64,000 nucleotides of DNA. Source: Aquihabitans sp. G128 (GTDB taxonomy: Bacteria; Actinomycetota; Acidimicrobiia; Acidimicrobiales; Iamiaceae). The first letter of the stretch is position 1. The number at the start of each line of letters is the position of its first letter. Below the pieces are notes generated by a model. That model had not been told where the DNA came from. It was given only the letters and a program-made list of their open reading frames with translations, and searched no databases. Positions 1 through 12,157 of this stretch are shown here, one piece after another. A program made the translations under genes and the position numbers. The DNA lies in NCBI RefSeq assembly GCF_019048865.1, contig NZ_CP077604.1, positions 1-64,000 on the forward strand, read 5' to 3'.

Positions 1-1766
1 GGTGATCGAGGACGACATCGCCCAGGTCTGGACCGGCACCGCCACCAGCGCCCAGATGCTGCGGGAGCGGGCCGACGGCAAGCTCCCCCTGCTCAGCGTG
101 CGGGGCGTGCACGTGTCCACGGCGACGTGCGGGTGCTGTTCGGCGTCGACCTCGACGTGGCCGAGGGCGAAGGTCATCGCCCTCCTGGGCACGAACGGTG
201 CCAGAAAGTCGACCTTGCTCAAGGCCATCTCCGGCGTGGCCATCGCCGATGGCGGCGATCGTGTTCGACGGAAGCGACATCACCCACGCCCCTCCGGAGG
301 AGAATCGCCCCGCGAGGCATCGCCCAGGTGCCGGGCGGCCAGGGCGTGTTCCCCGGCCTCACCGTGGCCGAGAACCTGCGGGCGGCCGGGTGGATGCTGC
401 GCCACGACCGGGCGCTGCGCACCGCCCGGGTGGCCGAGGCCCTAGAGGCTGTTCCCGATCCTGGCCCAGCCGCGCCGACGACCCGGCCGCCGTGCCTGTC
501 GGGCGGCCAGCAGCAGATGCTGGCCCTGGCCATGGCCTTCCTGGCCAGGCCCCGCCGCCTCCTGATGATCGACGAGCTCTCCTCGCTCGGCCTGGCCCCG
601 GTGGTGGTGGAGCAGCTCTTGGGCGTGGTCCGCGACCTCAGCGCCCGGGGCACCACGATCATCCTCGTGGAGCAGTCGGTGAACGTGGCGCTCACCGTCG
701 CCGACGCCGCCTACTCTGGAGAGGGCGAGATCCGCTTCCCGGGCCCCCCCCCGAGCTGCTGGAGCGACCCGACGTGCTGCGCTCGGTGGTCCTCCAGGGT
801 GCTGCGGCCGGCCTCGCCGACGTCGCCTCCTCGAGGCCGACGTCCCCGCCCCGGTGGCCGGCAACAGCAGGCCCACCGTCACCGGCCCGGGCGGGGGGTG
901 GCGGCATCGCCGCCGGCCCCGGCCGTCGAGGCCGGCGCAGCGGCCCTCTCGGTCGAGGGCGTGTCGGTGCGCTTCGGCGGCATCCGGGCCGTCAGCGACG
1001 TCAGCTTCTCGGTGGCGCCCACGGCGAGGTCGTCGGCCTCATCGGGGCCAGCGGCGCCGGCAAGACGACGGTGCTCGACCTCGTCTCGGGCTACAGCAGC
1101 CCCGAGACCGGGCGGGTGCTGCTCGGCGGCGTCGACGTCTCCACGGGCTGCGACCGCACCCCCGGGCCGTGCTCGGCCTGGGCCGCAGCTTCCAGGACTC
1201 GCGCCTGTTCCCCTCGCTGACGGTCGAGGAGGTGCTGCTGGTGGCGCTCGAGCGCTGGCTCGACGTGCGGGACCCGCTCACCACCGCGCTAAAGCCTGCC
1301 GCCGTTCGTCGACAGCGAGGTGGCCGCCCACCCCGCGGCGACGAGCTGGTGGAGCTGCTCGGCCTCGGGGCGTTCCGCTCGAAGTTCGTCAGCGAGCTCT
1401 CCACCGGGTCGCCGCGCGTGGTCGGCATCGGTTGCGTGCTGGCCACGGCCCGTCGGTGGTGCTGCTCGACGAGCCGTCGTCCGGCATCGCCCAGGCGCAA
1501 GGCCGAGGCGCTAGGCCCGCTACTTCTGGGCATCCGCGACTCGCTCGACGCCAACCTCGTGGTCATCGAGCACGACATGTCGCTCATCTCCTCGGTGTCG
1601 GACCGCCTCGTGGCCCTCGACCAGGGCCGTCTCGTCACCGACGGCCCGCCGGCCGACGTGCTCGCCCACCCTGCGGTGGTCGAGTCCTACCTGGGCGGCG
1701 ACGCCGCCGTCATCAGGCGCTCCGGCGCCACCCAACCCGCCGCAACCCTCCGGGAACCAGCCATGA
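1..1766 (+). CDS. Branched-chain amino-acid ABC transporter ATPase, LivF-LivG type fusion (5' cut, several frameshifts)
   Basis: Two ABC ATPase domains lie in tandem. The first (about 90-800) resembles LivF: Walker A GTNGARKST (one base error from GAGKST), signature LSGGQQQM, then IDELS and LVEQS. The second (about 935-1700) resembles LivG: GASGAGKTT, LLDEPSSGI and VIEHDMSLIS. They should energise uptake of branched-chain amino acids or similar solutes at the inner face of the membrane. The reading frame changes at least eight times (for example near 130, 250, 450, 730, 1020, 1160, 1300 and 1480), so the intact protein can only be inferred. No stop or new start is evident between the domains, which suggests one fused polypeptide. 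After correction the stop probably overlaps the next ATG as ATGA at 1763-1766. The true N terminus lies outside the window. Confidence 0.75.
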
Positions 1767-3442
1767 CGCCCGGGACCGCCACCCCGCCGCCTCGCGCGTC
1801 GGTGTTCGCCCGCTTCGGCCCGCTCGTGGCCGTGCTCGTCGCCCTCAGCCTGGTGGCCGGGTTCGCCTCCACCGGGCGAGGGACGAGACCGTCACGGCCG
1901 GCACGAGCGAGGTGGGCGGCTCGAGCAAGCTGCGCATCACCTGGGCCGAGGCCGAGAAGGCCGGCACCACCGACGACCTCGACTGGGGCGACAACTGCGA
2001 CCCGAAGACCGGCGCATCACCATTCCGTCGAACTACGCCCCGCCCTGCGTGGCGGCCCGCCGGCGTGAAGGGCGGTGCCACCTCGCCCGGCGTCACCGCC
2101 GACACCATCACCGTGGTGGCCCACGAGTCGCCCGACGACGACCTCGCCGCCAGCCTCCAGGCGCAGCTCGACCCCGCCGACAAGCGGGAGGCAACCGGCG
2201 GCGAGCTGCTCAAGCTGGTGCAGGACCGGTTCTCCATGTGGGGCCGCAAGCTCAAGATCGTCCCGGTTCAAGGGCACCGGCTCCGACGAGACCTCGTCGC
2301 GCCGATGCCGTCAAGGTGGCCACCGAGATCGGCGCCTTCGCCTCGCTCGGCGGGCCGAGCCAGCAGGGGGCCCTGGCGGATTCGGGCTCGCCAGCCGCGG
2401 CGTGCTGTGCCTGGGCTGCAGGCTCTCGGTCCGGACTCCACCTTCCAGAAGAACGCCCCCTACTGTAGGGCAACCTCCCGAACGCCGGAGCAGTACCTGC
2501 TCACCCTCGGTGACTACCTGATCGGTCGGCTCAACGGGCGCAAGGCCGAGTTCGCCGGCGACCCCGCCCTGCGCAAGCGGAAGCGGGTCTTCGTCGATCC
2601 ACTTCGAGCAGGACCCCCGGTGTTCGGCCAGACCGAGAAGGTCGTGGCTGGGCGCGGCGCCAAGCTCGGCTACAAGGACAAGGTCAGCCTCACCTACCAG
2701 CTGGTGGTGGCGGAGCTGGCCGAGAGGCCCGCTCGCTCATCTCCCGCATGAAGGAGGAGGGCGTCACCACCGTCGTCTTCCTGGGCGACCCGATCATGCC
2801 GATCTACCTCACCCAGGCCGCCACCGACCAGGACTACTTCCCCGAGTGGGTCATCACCGGCACGGTGCTCACCGACACCACGGTCTTCGGCCGCCGCTAC
2901 GAGAAGCAGTGGGCCCGCGCCTTCGGCATCTCCAGCCTCCCAGGCCCGTCTGCCCCAGGACCAGGGCGAGGCCTGGCGGCTGCACGTCTGGTACACCGGC
3001 AAGGAGCCGGTGGCCCCAAGACGGTGGCGGTCCTCTGGGAGCCGATCCGCCTGCTGGCGCTGGGCATCCACCTGGCCGGGCCGGACCTCACGCCCGAGAC
3101 CTTCCGCGACGGCATGTTCAGCTACCCGCCCACCGGCGGCACGCCGACCGCGCCCAGCTCTCCTTCGGCGACCACGGCTTCTTCGAGGCGCCCACGACTA
3201 CCTCGCGGTCGACGACATGCAGGAGATCTGGTGGGACGCCGAGGCCAAGGGCCCCGACGAGCAGGGCGCCGAGGGCACGGGGATGGTGCGCTACGCCGAC
3301 GGCGGCAAGCAGTACCTCGCCGGCAAGATGCCCAAGGTCGCCCCACCGCGTTCACCGAGAAGGGCTCGGTCACCGGGTACTCGAAGCCGCCGGCCGCCGA
3401 AGCGCCGCCCGCTACCCCTCGCCCGCCAAGGCCGGCGGCTGA
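1763..3442 (+). CDS. Periplasmic substrate-binding protein of the adjacent ABC transporter (frameshifted)
   Basis: The ATG at 1763 begins a protein with a hydrophobic segment (FGPLVAVLVALSLVAGFAS, an exported signal or anchor without a lipobox cysteine). A type I periplasmic-binding fold resembling LivK follows, for example TADTITVVAHESPDDD, ASRGVLCLG and EEGVTTVVFLGDP. It would capture the ligand for the ATPases encoded just upstream. Reading it through needs frame corrections near 1880, 2015, 2270, 2390, 2470, 2600, 2730, 2940, 3165 and 3345. The C terminus is a Pro/Ala-rich tail before TGA at 3440-3442. The family assignment rests on the position after LivF/LivG-like domains and on short conserved stretches. 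The substrate is unknown, and no permease gene is visible in the window. Confidence 0.65.
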
Positions 3443-3452
3443 GCCGGGCCAC

Positions 3453-3458
3453 TACCAT
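3453..3458 (+). promoter_or_regulatory. -10 box (TACCAT) for the ArsC-like gene
   Basis: TACCAT ends 6 bases before the ATG at 3465. This spacing recurs before many genes here and predicts a leaderless or nearly leaderless transcript. No convincing -35 box is visible. Confidence 0.4.
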
Positions 3459-3464
3459 CGGCCC

Positions 3465-3816
3465 ATGGCCGACGTCACCGTGTTCCGCAACCCGAACTGC
3501 TCCACCTCGCCGCGCTCGACGGTGGGCGCCGCCGGCAGCGACGCCGAGGTCGTGCAGTACCTCAAGCAGCCGCTCGACCGGCCGGCGCTGCTGGCCCTCA
3601 TCGAGGAAGCTCGAGGACCCCGCCGCCGACCTCGTCCGCAAGGACGGCTTCTTCCAGGACCAGGGCCTGAGCCCGGACGACTGCGTGACCCCCGAGGCCG
3701 TCGCCGACCTGCTGGTGACCCACCCCCGCCTCATGCAGCGCCCCGTCCTGGTCCGCGGCGACCGCGCCATCATCGGCCGCCCCAAGGACCGCGTCCCCGC
3801 CTTCCTCGCCGACTGA
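3465..3816 (+). CDS. ArsC/Spx-family reductase, arsenate reductase-like (frameshift)
   Basis: A small thioredoxin-fold protein of about 116 residues. The N terminus has the family's CX3 motif region (FRNPNCSTS, cysteine at residue 12). The middle carries the ArsC pattern DPAADLVRKDGFF, and the C terminus ends VLVRGDRAIIGRPKDRV, matching the conserved RPI/RP block. The family reduces arsenate with glutaredoxin, but several ArsC-like proteins have other roles. The stretch after CSTS (residues 14-24) matches the family poorly and may contain compensating errors. A frame change near 3607 is needed to reach the TGA at 3814-3816. The gene starts 22 bases after the binding-protein stop but has its own -10 box. 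No ars regulator or arsenite pump is nearby. Confidence 0.75.
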
Positions 3817-3846
3817 GCGCCGCACCTCGACGCACCTCCCCGGAAG

Positions 3847-3897
3847 CGAAGTCGTCGCACTTCTGCACGCATCCGGTGCAGAAGTGCAGCGACTTCG
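3847..3897. terminator. Imperfect 22-bp inverted repeat between convergent arsC-like gene and lon
   Basis: Arms 3847-3868 and 3876-3897 pair at 20 of 22 positions around a 7-base loop. It lies between two convergent stop codons, so it probably terminates both. Its arm (GAAGTCGTCGCACTTC) resembles the arms of the repeats at 27443 and 27517, so it may belong to the palindrome family described in the findings. Confidence 0.65.
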
Positions 3898-3906
3898 TGG
3901 GCTCGG

Positions 3907-6439
<2,533 letters not shown>

Positions 6440-6473
6440 GGTGGGCTCCTCGGGGGAGATGTGGAACCCTGAC

Positions 6474-6491
6474 AACTCTGCCAGCAAAGTT
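6474..6491. promoter_or_regulatory. Operator-like palindrome upstream of lon
   Basis: AACTCTG-CCAG-CAAAGTT pairs at 6 of 7 positions and sits 35-52 bases upstream of the lon TTG start, where a promoter operator would lie. It matches neither the CTTGAGT-type HAIR box of HspR nor an obvious ClgR site, so the regulator is unknown. Confidence 0.3.
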
Positions 6492-6614
6492 GCTATTCCC
6501 CCACCCAACTTCCGAATCCAGAAGCCACCCCTGGTTGCGCGCTCAACCATCAACTTCACCGCCCCGGTCTGGCAGACCCAGCCCCCGGTCGCCCCTCCCG
6601 GCCCGTCGCCGTCC

Positions 6615-6684
6615 CCACCTTCCGCAACTTGTGGGCCCACACCGCCGAAGATGGCGCTCTGGGCCCACAAGTTCGAGGTGGTGG
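6615..6684. repeat. Long inverted repeat upstream of lon, REP-like family member
   Basis: The core arms 6626-6639 and 6660-6673 (AACTTGTGGGCCCA and its complement) are a perfect 14-bp stem. The outer sequences CCACCT and AGGTGG extend the pairing. The right flank ACAAGTTCGAGG followed by a G/T-rich run is the same as at 27485 and 27559. It lies in the 355-base gap between sufU and lon, where I see no coding sequence. Because sufU and lon both read leftwards, it follows the sufU stop and may end suf transcription. Confidence 0.7.
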
Positions 6685-6794
6685 GAGGGGGTGGGGGCGG
6701 TCGGCGGGCCGACGACCGGGTGGGAGCGGGGCGAAGGAAGGGCTGAACCTCAGGTCGAGGGTCAGGGTCCGGGCGGCTGGGGGTGGCGGGCCGA

Positions 6795-7298
6795 TCAGGC
6801 CGGGTGGGCCTCGGCGGCCTCGTCGACGCCCTGCATGAGGGTGTTCCAGGCCAGGGTGGCGCACTTGATGCGGACGGGGAACTTCACCACGCCGCGCAGC
6901 GCCCCGAGGTCGCCCAGCTTCACGTCCTCGACCGGTTCGCCGTCGGCATCGAGCTCCTCACCGGACTCGCCATCGGTGTCGAGCGAGCTCTCGTGCAGCG
7001 ACATCATCCCCTTGAAGGCCCGGGTGAGGGCCCGGACCTCGGCGAGGGTCTTGCCCTTCACCGCCGCCGACATCATCGAGGCGGAGGACTGGCTGATGGA
7101 GCAGCCGGTGCCGCCGATGCGGATGTCGCCGACCGTCCCGGAGGCGTCGACGTCGAGGTACACCACGATCTCGTCGCCGCACAGCGGGTTGAAGCCCTCG
7201 GTGCGGGTGGCCGGGGGCGTCTCCAGCTCGCCCCGGTTCCGGGGGGAGCGGTAGTGGTCGAGGATGATCTCGCGGTAGAGATCCTCGAGTCCTGGCAT
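6795..7298 (-). CDS. sufU: Iron-sulfur cluster assembly protein SufU
   Basis: A 167-residue SufU/NifU-N family protein. In Gram-positive bacteria SufU is a zinc-bound sulfur acceptor that takes persulfide from SufS and passes it to the SufBCD scaffold. The ligand cysteines are C40 (NPLCGDE), C66 (GGTGCSIS) and C146 (VRIKCATL), together with the conserved aspartate of CGDE. The insert between about residues 103 and 130 is acidic and typical of actinobacterial SufU. The ATG at 7298 follows the sufS stop by 46 bases, so it should be the last gene of the sufC-sufS-sufU operon. Confidence 0.93.
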   Translation of the reverse strand: MPGLEDLYREIILDHYRSPRNRGELETPPATRTEGFNPLCGDEIVVYLDVDASGTVGDIRIGGTGCSISQSSASMMSAAVKGKTLAEVRALTRAFKGMMSLHESSLDTDGESGEELDADGEPVEDVKLGDLGALRGVVKFPVRIKCATLAWNTLMQGVDEAAEAHPA

Positions 7299-7344
7299 GT
7301 CTGGCCTCGCAATGTGGTTCCGGGGATCCGATCGCCGGAGGCGA

Positions 7345-8597
7345 TCAGAACGAGAAGAAGTCTGCCGCTTCGCCGAGGGCGTCGGCCAACGCATCGACGT
7401 CGTCGGTGTCGTTGTACACGTAGAACGACGCCCGGGCGGTGGCCCCGACGCCGAGCACCTTCATGAGCGGCTTGGCGCAGTGGTGGCCCGGGCGGACGCA
7501 GACGGCGTGCTCGTCGAGCACCTGCGCCAGGTCGTGCGGGTGGATGCCCTCCATGGCCAGCGAGAGCACGCCGCCGCGAGCGGCCGGCTCGGCCGGGCCG
7601 TGGATGGTAAGGGCCTCGCCGAAGCGCTCGGTGAGCGTGCGCAGGGCGTAGGCGGTGATGGTGACCTCGTGCTCGCGCACGGCGTCCATGCCCAGCGCGT
7701 CGAGGTAGTCGACCGCGGCGTGCAGGCCGATGATCTCGGCCACCGGCGGGGTGCCCGCCTCGAACTTGGCGGGCGGCGCGGCGGGCGTGAACCCGTCGAG
7801 CGTGACGTTGAGGATCATGCCGCCGCCGCCCAGGAACGTCGGCATGGCGTCGAGCAGGGCCTCGCGGCCCCACAGCACGCCGATGCCGGTGGGGCCGAGC
7901 ATCTTGTGGCCGGAGAAGGCGGCGAAGTCGACGCCCAGGGACACGACGTCGGTGGCCAGGTGGGGCACGTACTGGCAGGCGTCCAAGCAGACCAGGGCAC
8001 CGGCGGCGTGGGCCTTCTCGGTGAGCTCCCGGACCGGCGTGAGCGTGCCGGTGACGTTCGACATGGCCGTGAGGGCCAGCAGCTTCACGCCGTCGAGCAG
8101 GCGGTCGATGTCGGTGAGGTCGAGCTGGGCGTCGGCGGTGAGCGGGATCCAGCGGATCTCGAAGCCCTTCTCGGCCTGGAGCTGGAACCACGGGACGATG
8201 TTGGCGTGGTGCTCGAGCTGCGTGAGCAGCACGGCGTCGCCCGGGCCGAGGTTGGCGCCGCCCCAGGAGCGGGCCACCAGGTTCAGCGACTCCGTGGCGT
8301 TCTTCGAGAAGATGACCTCGGTCTCGGGGTTCGGGGCGCCGATGAAGCGGCCGACCCGGACCCGGGACGCCTCGAGGGCGTTGGTGGCGGCCTCGGCGAT
8401 CTCGTAGACGCCGCGGTGCACGTTGGCGTTGATGGTCTCGTAGTAGGTGGTCATCGCATCGATGACCACCTGCGGCTTCTGGGAGGACGCCGCCGAGTCC
8501 AGGTAGTGGATCGGCCCGCCCTTGAGCTCGCGCTGCAGCAGCGGGAAGTCGGCCTTGACCTTGGCGACGTCGAAGGTGCGGGTGACCTCGGCGGTGC

Positions 8598-8601
<4 letters not shown>
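7345..8601 (-). CDS. sufS: Cysteine desulfurase SufS
   Basis: A 418-residue PLP-dependent group II cysteine desulfurase that removes sulfur from cysteine for Fe-S cluster assembly. Visible landmarks are LDSAASSQKP near the N terminus, the ATESLNLVARSWG block, the histidine of LEHHANIVPW that stacks on PLP, the PLP lysine in FSGHKMLGPTG, and the active-site cysteine in RPGHHCAKP near residue 373. The ATG at 8601 overlaps the sufC stop as ATGA, so translation is probably coupled. SufS normally works with the SufU encoded downstream. Confidence 0.95.
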
Positions 8602-9359
<758 letters not shown>

Positions 9360-9366
9360 GGGGGCC

Positions 9367-9397
9367 AGTGTATTAGCACTACGGCCATAGTGGTAAT
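9367..9397 (-). promoter_or_regulatory. suf promoter with overlapping operator palindrome
   Basis: On the minus strand TACACT (9372-9367) ends 7 bases before the sufC ATG. Directly upstream, ATTAGCACTA-N6-TAGTGGTAAT (9372-9397) is a 26-bp palindrome with one mismatch per arm, covering the -10/-35 spacer. This is the expected place for repression by an Fe-S sensing regulator (SufR or Rrf2/IscR type). The regulator itself is inferred. Confidence 0.55.
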
Positions 9398-9585
9398 GCC
9401 GACGCCGGGAACTTCGTCACGTCGGCGCCGGTTGGGTAGGGAGCGGCCCGTGGGTCTCGTCCACGTGCGCTGACCAGCGGATCTTGCGATCCGCGAAATC
9501 CCCGGCCCGCCGGGACCAGAACCGCCCGCCGCGCTGTTGCATGGGGGGAACATCCGTCGAACCAGGTGCCCAGGAGGTGCCCGAC

Positions 9586-10707
9586 ATGCTGTGGAGCCGT
9601 ACCAAGCCCGAGATGCCGACCGCGGAGACGGCCCTGCCCGGCCGCGACCAGCCGGCCTTCGACATCACCGGCGTGCACGCCGTCAACGGGCACTCGATCG
9701 TGCCTCCCTTCCCGGAGGGCCACGAGGTCGCCATCTTCGCCCTGGGCTGCTTCTGGGGCGCCGAGCGCCTCTTCTGGAGCATCCCCGGCGTGTGGTCGAC
9801 CGCGGTCGGCTACGCCGGCGGGTTCACCCCCAACCCCACCTACGAGGAGACCTGTTCGGGCCGCACCGGCCACACGGAGTCGGTCCTCGTGGTCTTCGAC
9901 CCCGCCGTGGTCCCGTACCGGCAGCTCCTGCAGGTCTTCTTCGACGAGCACGACCCCACCCAGGAGAACCGCCAGGGCAACGACGTCGGCACCCAGTACC
10001 GCTCGGCCATCTACTGGACCACCGAGGAGCAGAAGGCCGAGGCCCTGTCGGCGGCCGAGCAGTTCGGCAAGGCGCTGGCCGAGGCGGGCAGGGGCCAGGT
10101 GGCCAGCGAGCTGGCTCCCGCCGGCCCGTTCTTCTACGCCGAGGAGTACCACCAGCAGTACCTCCACAAGGTGCCGAACGGCTACTGCGGGCTCAAGGGC
10201 ACCGGCGTCACGTGCGCCCTCGCCCCGCCGGCCCAGGGCACGGCCGGCGCGGCGCCCGCCGGTGACCCGCCCGTCGCCGAGGCCGCCGACCCGAAGCTCA
10301 AGCCGCTGGCCTCCAGCGACGACGAGTGGCGCGACCGGCTCAGCCCCGCCGAGTACGACGTGCTCCGCCGGGCCGGCACCGAGCGGGCCTTCGCCGGCGC
10401 CTACACCGACACCGAGGAGCCCGGCCTCTACCGCTGCAACGCCTGTGGGAACCCGCTCTACACGAGCGACACCAAGTTCCACTCCGGCAGCGGCTGGCCC
10501 AGCTTCACCGAGGCCGTGTCGCCCGGCGCGGTCGAGGTCATCGAGGACCGGAGCCACGGGATGGTCCGCACCGAGGTGCGCTGCGCCCGCTGCCACTCCC
10601 ACCTGGGCCACGTCTTCCCCGACGGCCCCCGAGACAAGGGCGGCCTCCGCTACTGCATGAACAGCCTGGCGCTCGACCTCGACGCCGAGGGCCAGCCCGC
10701 CAGCTGA
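9586..10707 (+). CDS. msrAB: Bifunctional peptide methionine sulfoxide reductase MsrA-MsrB
   Basis: A 373-residue fusion that reduces both stereoisomers of methionine sulfoxide and so repairs oxidised proteins. The MsrA domain comes first, with catalytic motif GCFWG at residues 54-58 and the [19 protein letters not shown] block. A Pro/Ala linker (about residues 205-235) leads to the MsrB domain with zinc-binding CNACG and CARCH pairs and catalytic cysteine in RYCMNS. The ATG at 9586 is chosen because AGGAGG at 9572-9577 precedes it by 8 bases; an upstream in-frame extension has no such signal. No export signal is seen, so it should be cytoplasmic. It is divergent from the suf operon, which suits an oxidative-stress role. 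Confidence 0.95.
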   Translation: MLWSRTKPEMPTAETALPGRDQPAFDITGVHAVNGHSIVPPFPEGHEVAIFALGCFWGAERLFWSIPGVWSTAVGYAGGFTPNPTYEETCSGRTGHTESVLVVFDPAVVPYRQLLQVFFDEHDPTQENRQGNDVGTQYRSAIYWTTEEQKAEALSAAEQFGKALAEAGRGQVASELAPAGPFFYAEEYHQQYLHKVPNGYCGLKGTGVTCALAPPAQGTAGAAPAGDPPVAEAADPKLKPLASSDDEWRDRLSPAEYDVLRRAGTERAFAGAYTDTEEPGLYRCNACGNPLYTSDTKFHSGSGWPSFTEAVSPGAVEVIEDRSHGMVRTEVRCARCHSHLGHVFPDGPRDKGGLRYCMNSLALDLDAEGQPAS

Positions 10708-10747
10708 GCGGCTGGCTGGCCGCAACCGAGACGGGTCGCAGGACCGG

Positions 10748-10778
10748 GCGACGAGCCCGGGCTGCGGCCCGTCGTCGC
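10748..10778. terminator. Hairpin between convergent msrAB and M15 peptidase genes
   Basis: GCGACGA (10748-10754) pairs with TCGTCGC (10772-10778), and an inner CGGGC/GCCCG stem continues it. It sits in the 80-base gap between two convergent stops, without a T run. Confidence 0.45.
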
Positions 10779-10787
10779 GTCCGGGGA

Positions 10788-11323
10788 TCAGCGGCCGTTG
10801 GTGCTCCAGTGCCAGGGCTCCGAGGGCAGGTTCTGCAGGCCGAAGTCGGCGGCGTTGGCCGCCAGCCACTTGTAGCAAGCGGTCGTGCGGGTGTCGCAGC
10901 TGGTGAAGTCGATGGCCAGGCCCCTCTCGTGCATCGAGGTGCCCGGGATCGCGGTCGGCGGGCTGCACTGGCTCGAGGGCTTCTGCCAGATGTCGTAGTA
11001 GGTCGTGCCGCAGTTCGCCTTGCGCACGGCGATCTGGGCGTCGGCGGTGCGGAAGCCGCCGCCGCAGAGCTTCAGGCCGTCGGCCTTGGCGGCGGCCAGC
11101 AGGGCCTTGACGTCGCCCGCGATCGAGGTGGCCACGGTGATGGTGCTGCCGCTGGCACAGGTCACCTTGGTGGTGGCCGGCGCCGGGATGGTCGTGGTGG
11201 TCGTCGACGTCCCCGTCGGCGGCTCGGCCCGGGTGGGCTCACAAGCCGTGCCGGCCAGGGCGACGAGCCCGATGGCGGCGACGGCGAGCAGCTGCCGCGG
11301 GGCGTGGTGGTGCGCAGTCGCAT
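10788..11323 (-). CDS. Lipoprotein with M15 (VanY-like) D-Ala-D-Ala peptidase domain (frameshift near start)
   Basis: A protein of about 177 residues with a lipoprotein signal (LLAVAAIGLVALAGTAC), a Thr/Pro linker and a C-terminal M15B carboxypeptidase domain. The zinc-site pattern is MHERGLAIDF, then PSEPWHWS near the end, matching HxxxxxxD and the final HxH-type block. It would trim peptidoglycan stem peptides outside the membrane. The best start is the ATG at 11323 behind GGGAGGGG, but that frame leaves the signal peptide after about nine codons. A one-base error near 11300 is assumed. The cysteines around residues 90-150 probably form disulfides. Function within the family is uncertain because related domains also occur in phage endolysins. 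Confidence 0.75.
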
Positions 11324-11470
11324 CTCGTGGTCCCCTCCCGAGCCACGGCCGAGCTCGTGCCGGCGCACCACAGGCAACGGCACCCTCGGGGCCCGCCTTG
11401 AGCGGACATCGCGAGATGGGTGCGAACGGGTGACGAGCGCGTGACGGGCCCCGCTGCTGGCCCGCACCGT

Positions 11471-11870
11471 TCAGTCGTGGTCGCGGAGGTCTTCCTTCCA
11501 CGCCCGGAACCGGGTGTGGCGCTCCCCGCTGGGCCCGACGCCGTCGCCCGAGCCGTCGGGGAACAGGAGGGAAGGTGAAGGCCTCGGACAGGTCGGCCGC
11601 CCGCGCCGTCCAGTAGGGCGCGTCGGCACCGCGCGCCGGCCCGGCCCGCCAGAGCAGCCAGGGCCCAATGCGGCGGAGGAAGCTGGCCGTGTCGCCGGCG
11701 ACCGCGTCGCCCGGTCCGCCGAAGCGCTCGCCGAGCGCCAGCAGCTCCGCCGGCGCCTCCACCCACGCCGTGGCCGGGATGGTGCGCGTGCGCTGCGGGG
11801 TGTCGGGCAGCTCGGCGGTGTGCACCGGGCGGTGGTCGACCGGCCGGGCGGGCGAGGGGGAGCGCGTCAT
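11471..11870 (-). CDS. Conserved hypothetical protein (frameshift)
   Basis: About 133 residues and not recognised. The N-terminal two thirds read TIPATAWVEAPAELLALGER, then FLRRIGPWLLWRAGPARG. After a frame break near 11573 the end reads LFPDGSGDGVGPSGERHTRF followed by WKEDLRDHD. It has no signal peptide or membrane segment. The composition, with many Trp, Arg and Asp, suggests a small soluble protein. The start may be the ATG at 11870 or the one at 11885; neither has a strong ribosome site. It lies between the M15 peptidase and the divergent AcoR-like regulator, with no obvious functional link to either. Confidence 0.6.
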
Positions 11871-12157
11871 CGGCCATGGCGCCATCGTCGCACCCCGTCC
11901 CGCCTCGGACCGGATCGCCGGCGCCCCGATTCGGGCCGGTGAGGTCTCGTGCCCGCCCGCGGCCGTGCCGGTCACCGGTCGTCGACCCGAGCAGGAACTG
12001 GTGAGGTCCCGTGCCCGCACGGGTCCGAGCCGTTCACCGGTCGGCCGTGGAGGGGCGTGTCGCACGGTGTCCCAGGTTGGGACGGTTGCCGGGCGAACCC
12101 GGCAACTCGGTCGTACCCTGTGTCCAGCGTCACTTCCGACGATCCGGGGACCTGCAG

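Noticed and set aside
1690..1900. ATPase and binding protein read as one fused protein
   Set aside because: The frame runs through only because of indels. The ATG at 1763 begins a signal-like segment, and a one-base correction places the ATPase stop as ATGA at the same site.
9484..9585. N-terminal extension of MsrA-MsrB by 34 residues
   Set aside because: The extension has no conserved character, while the ATG at 9586 has AGGAGG at the ideal distance.
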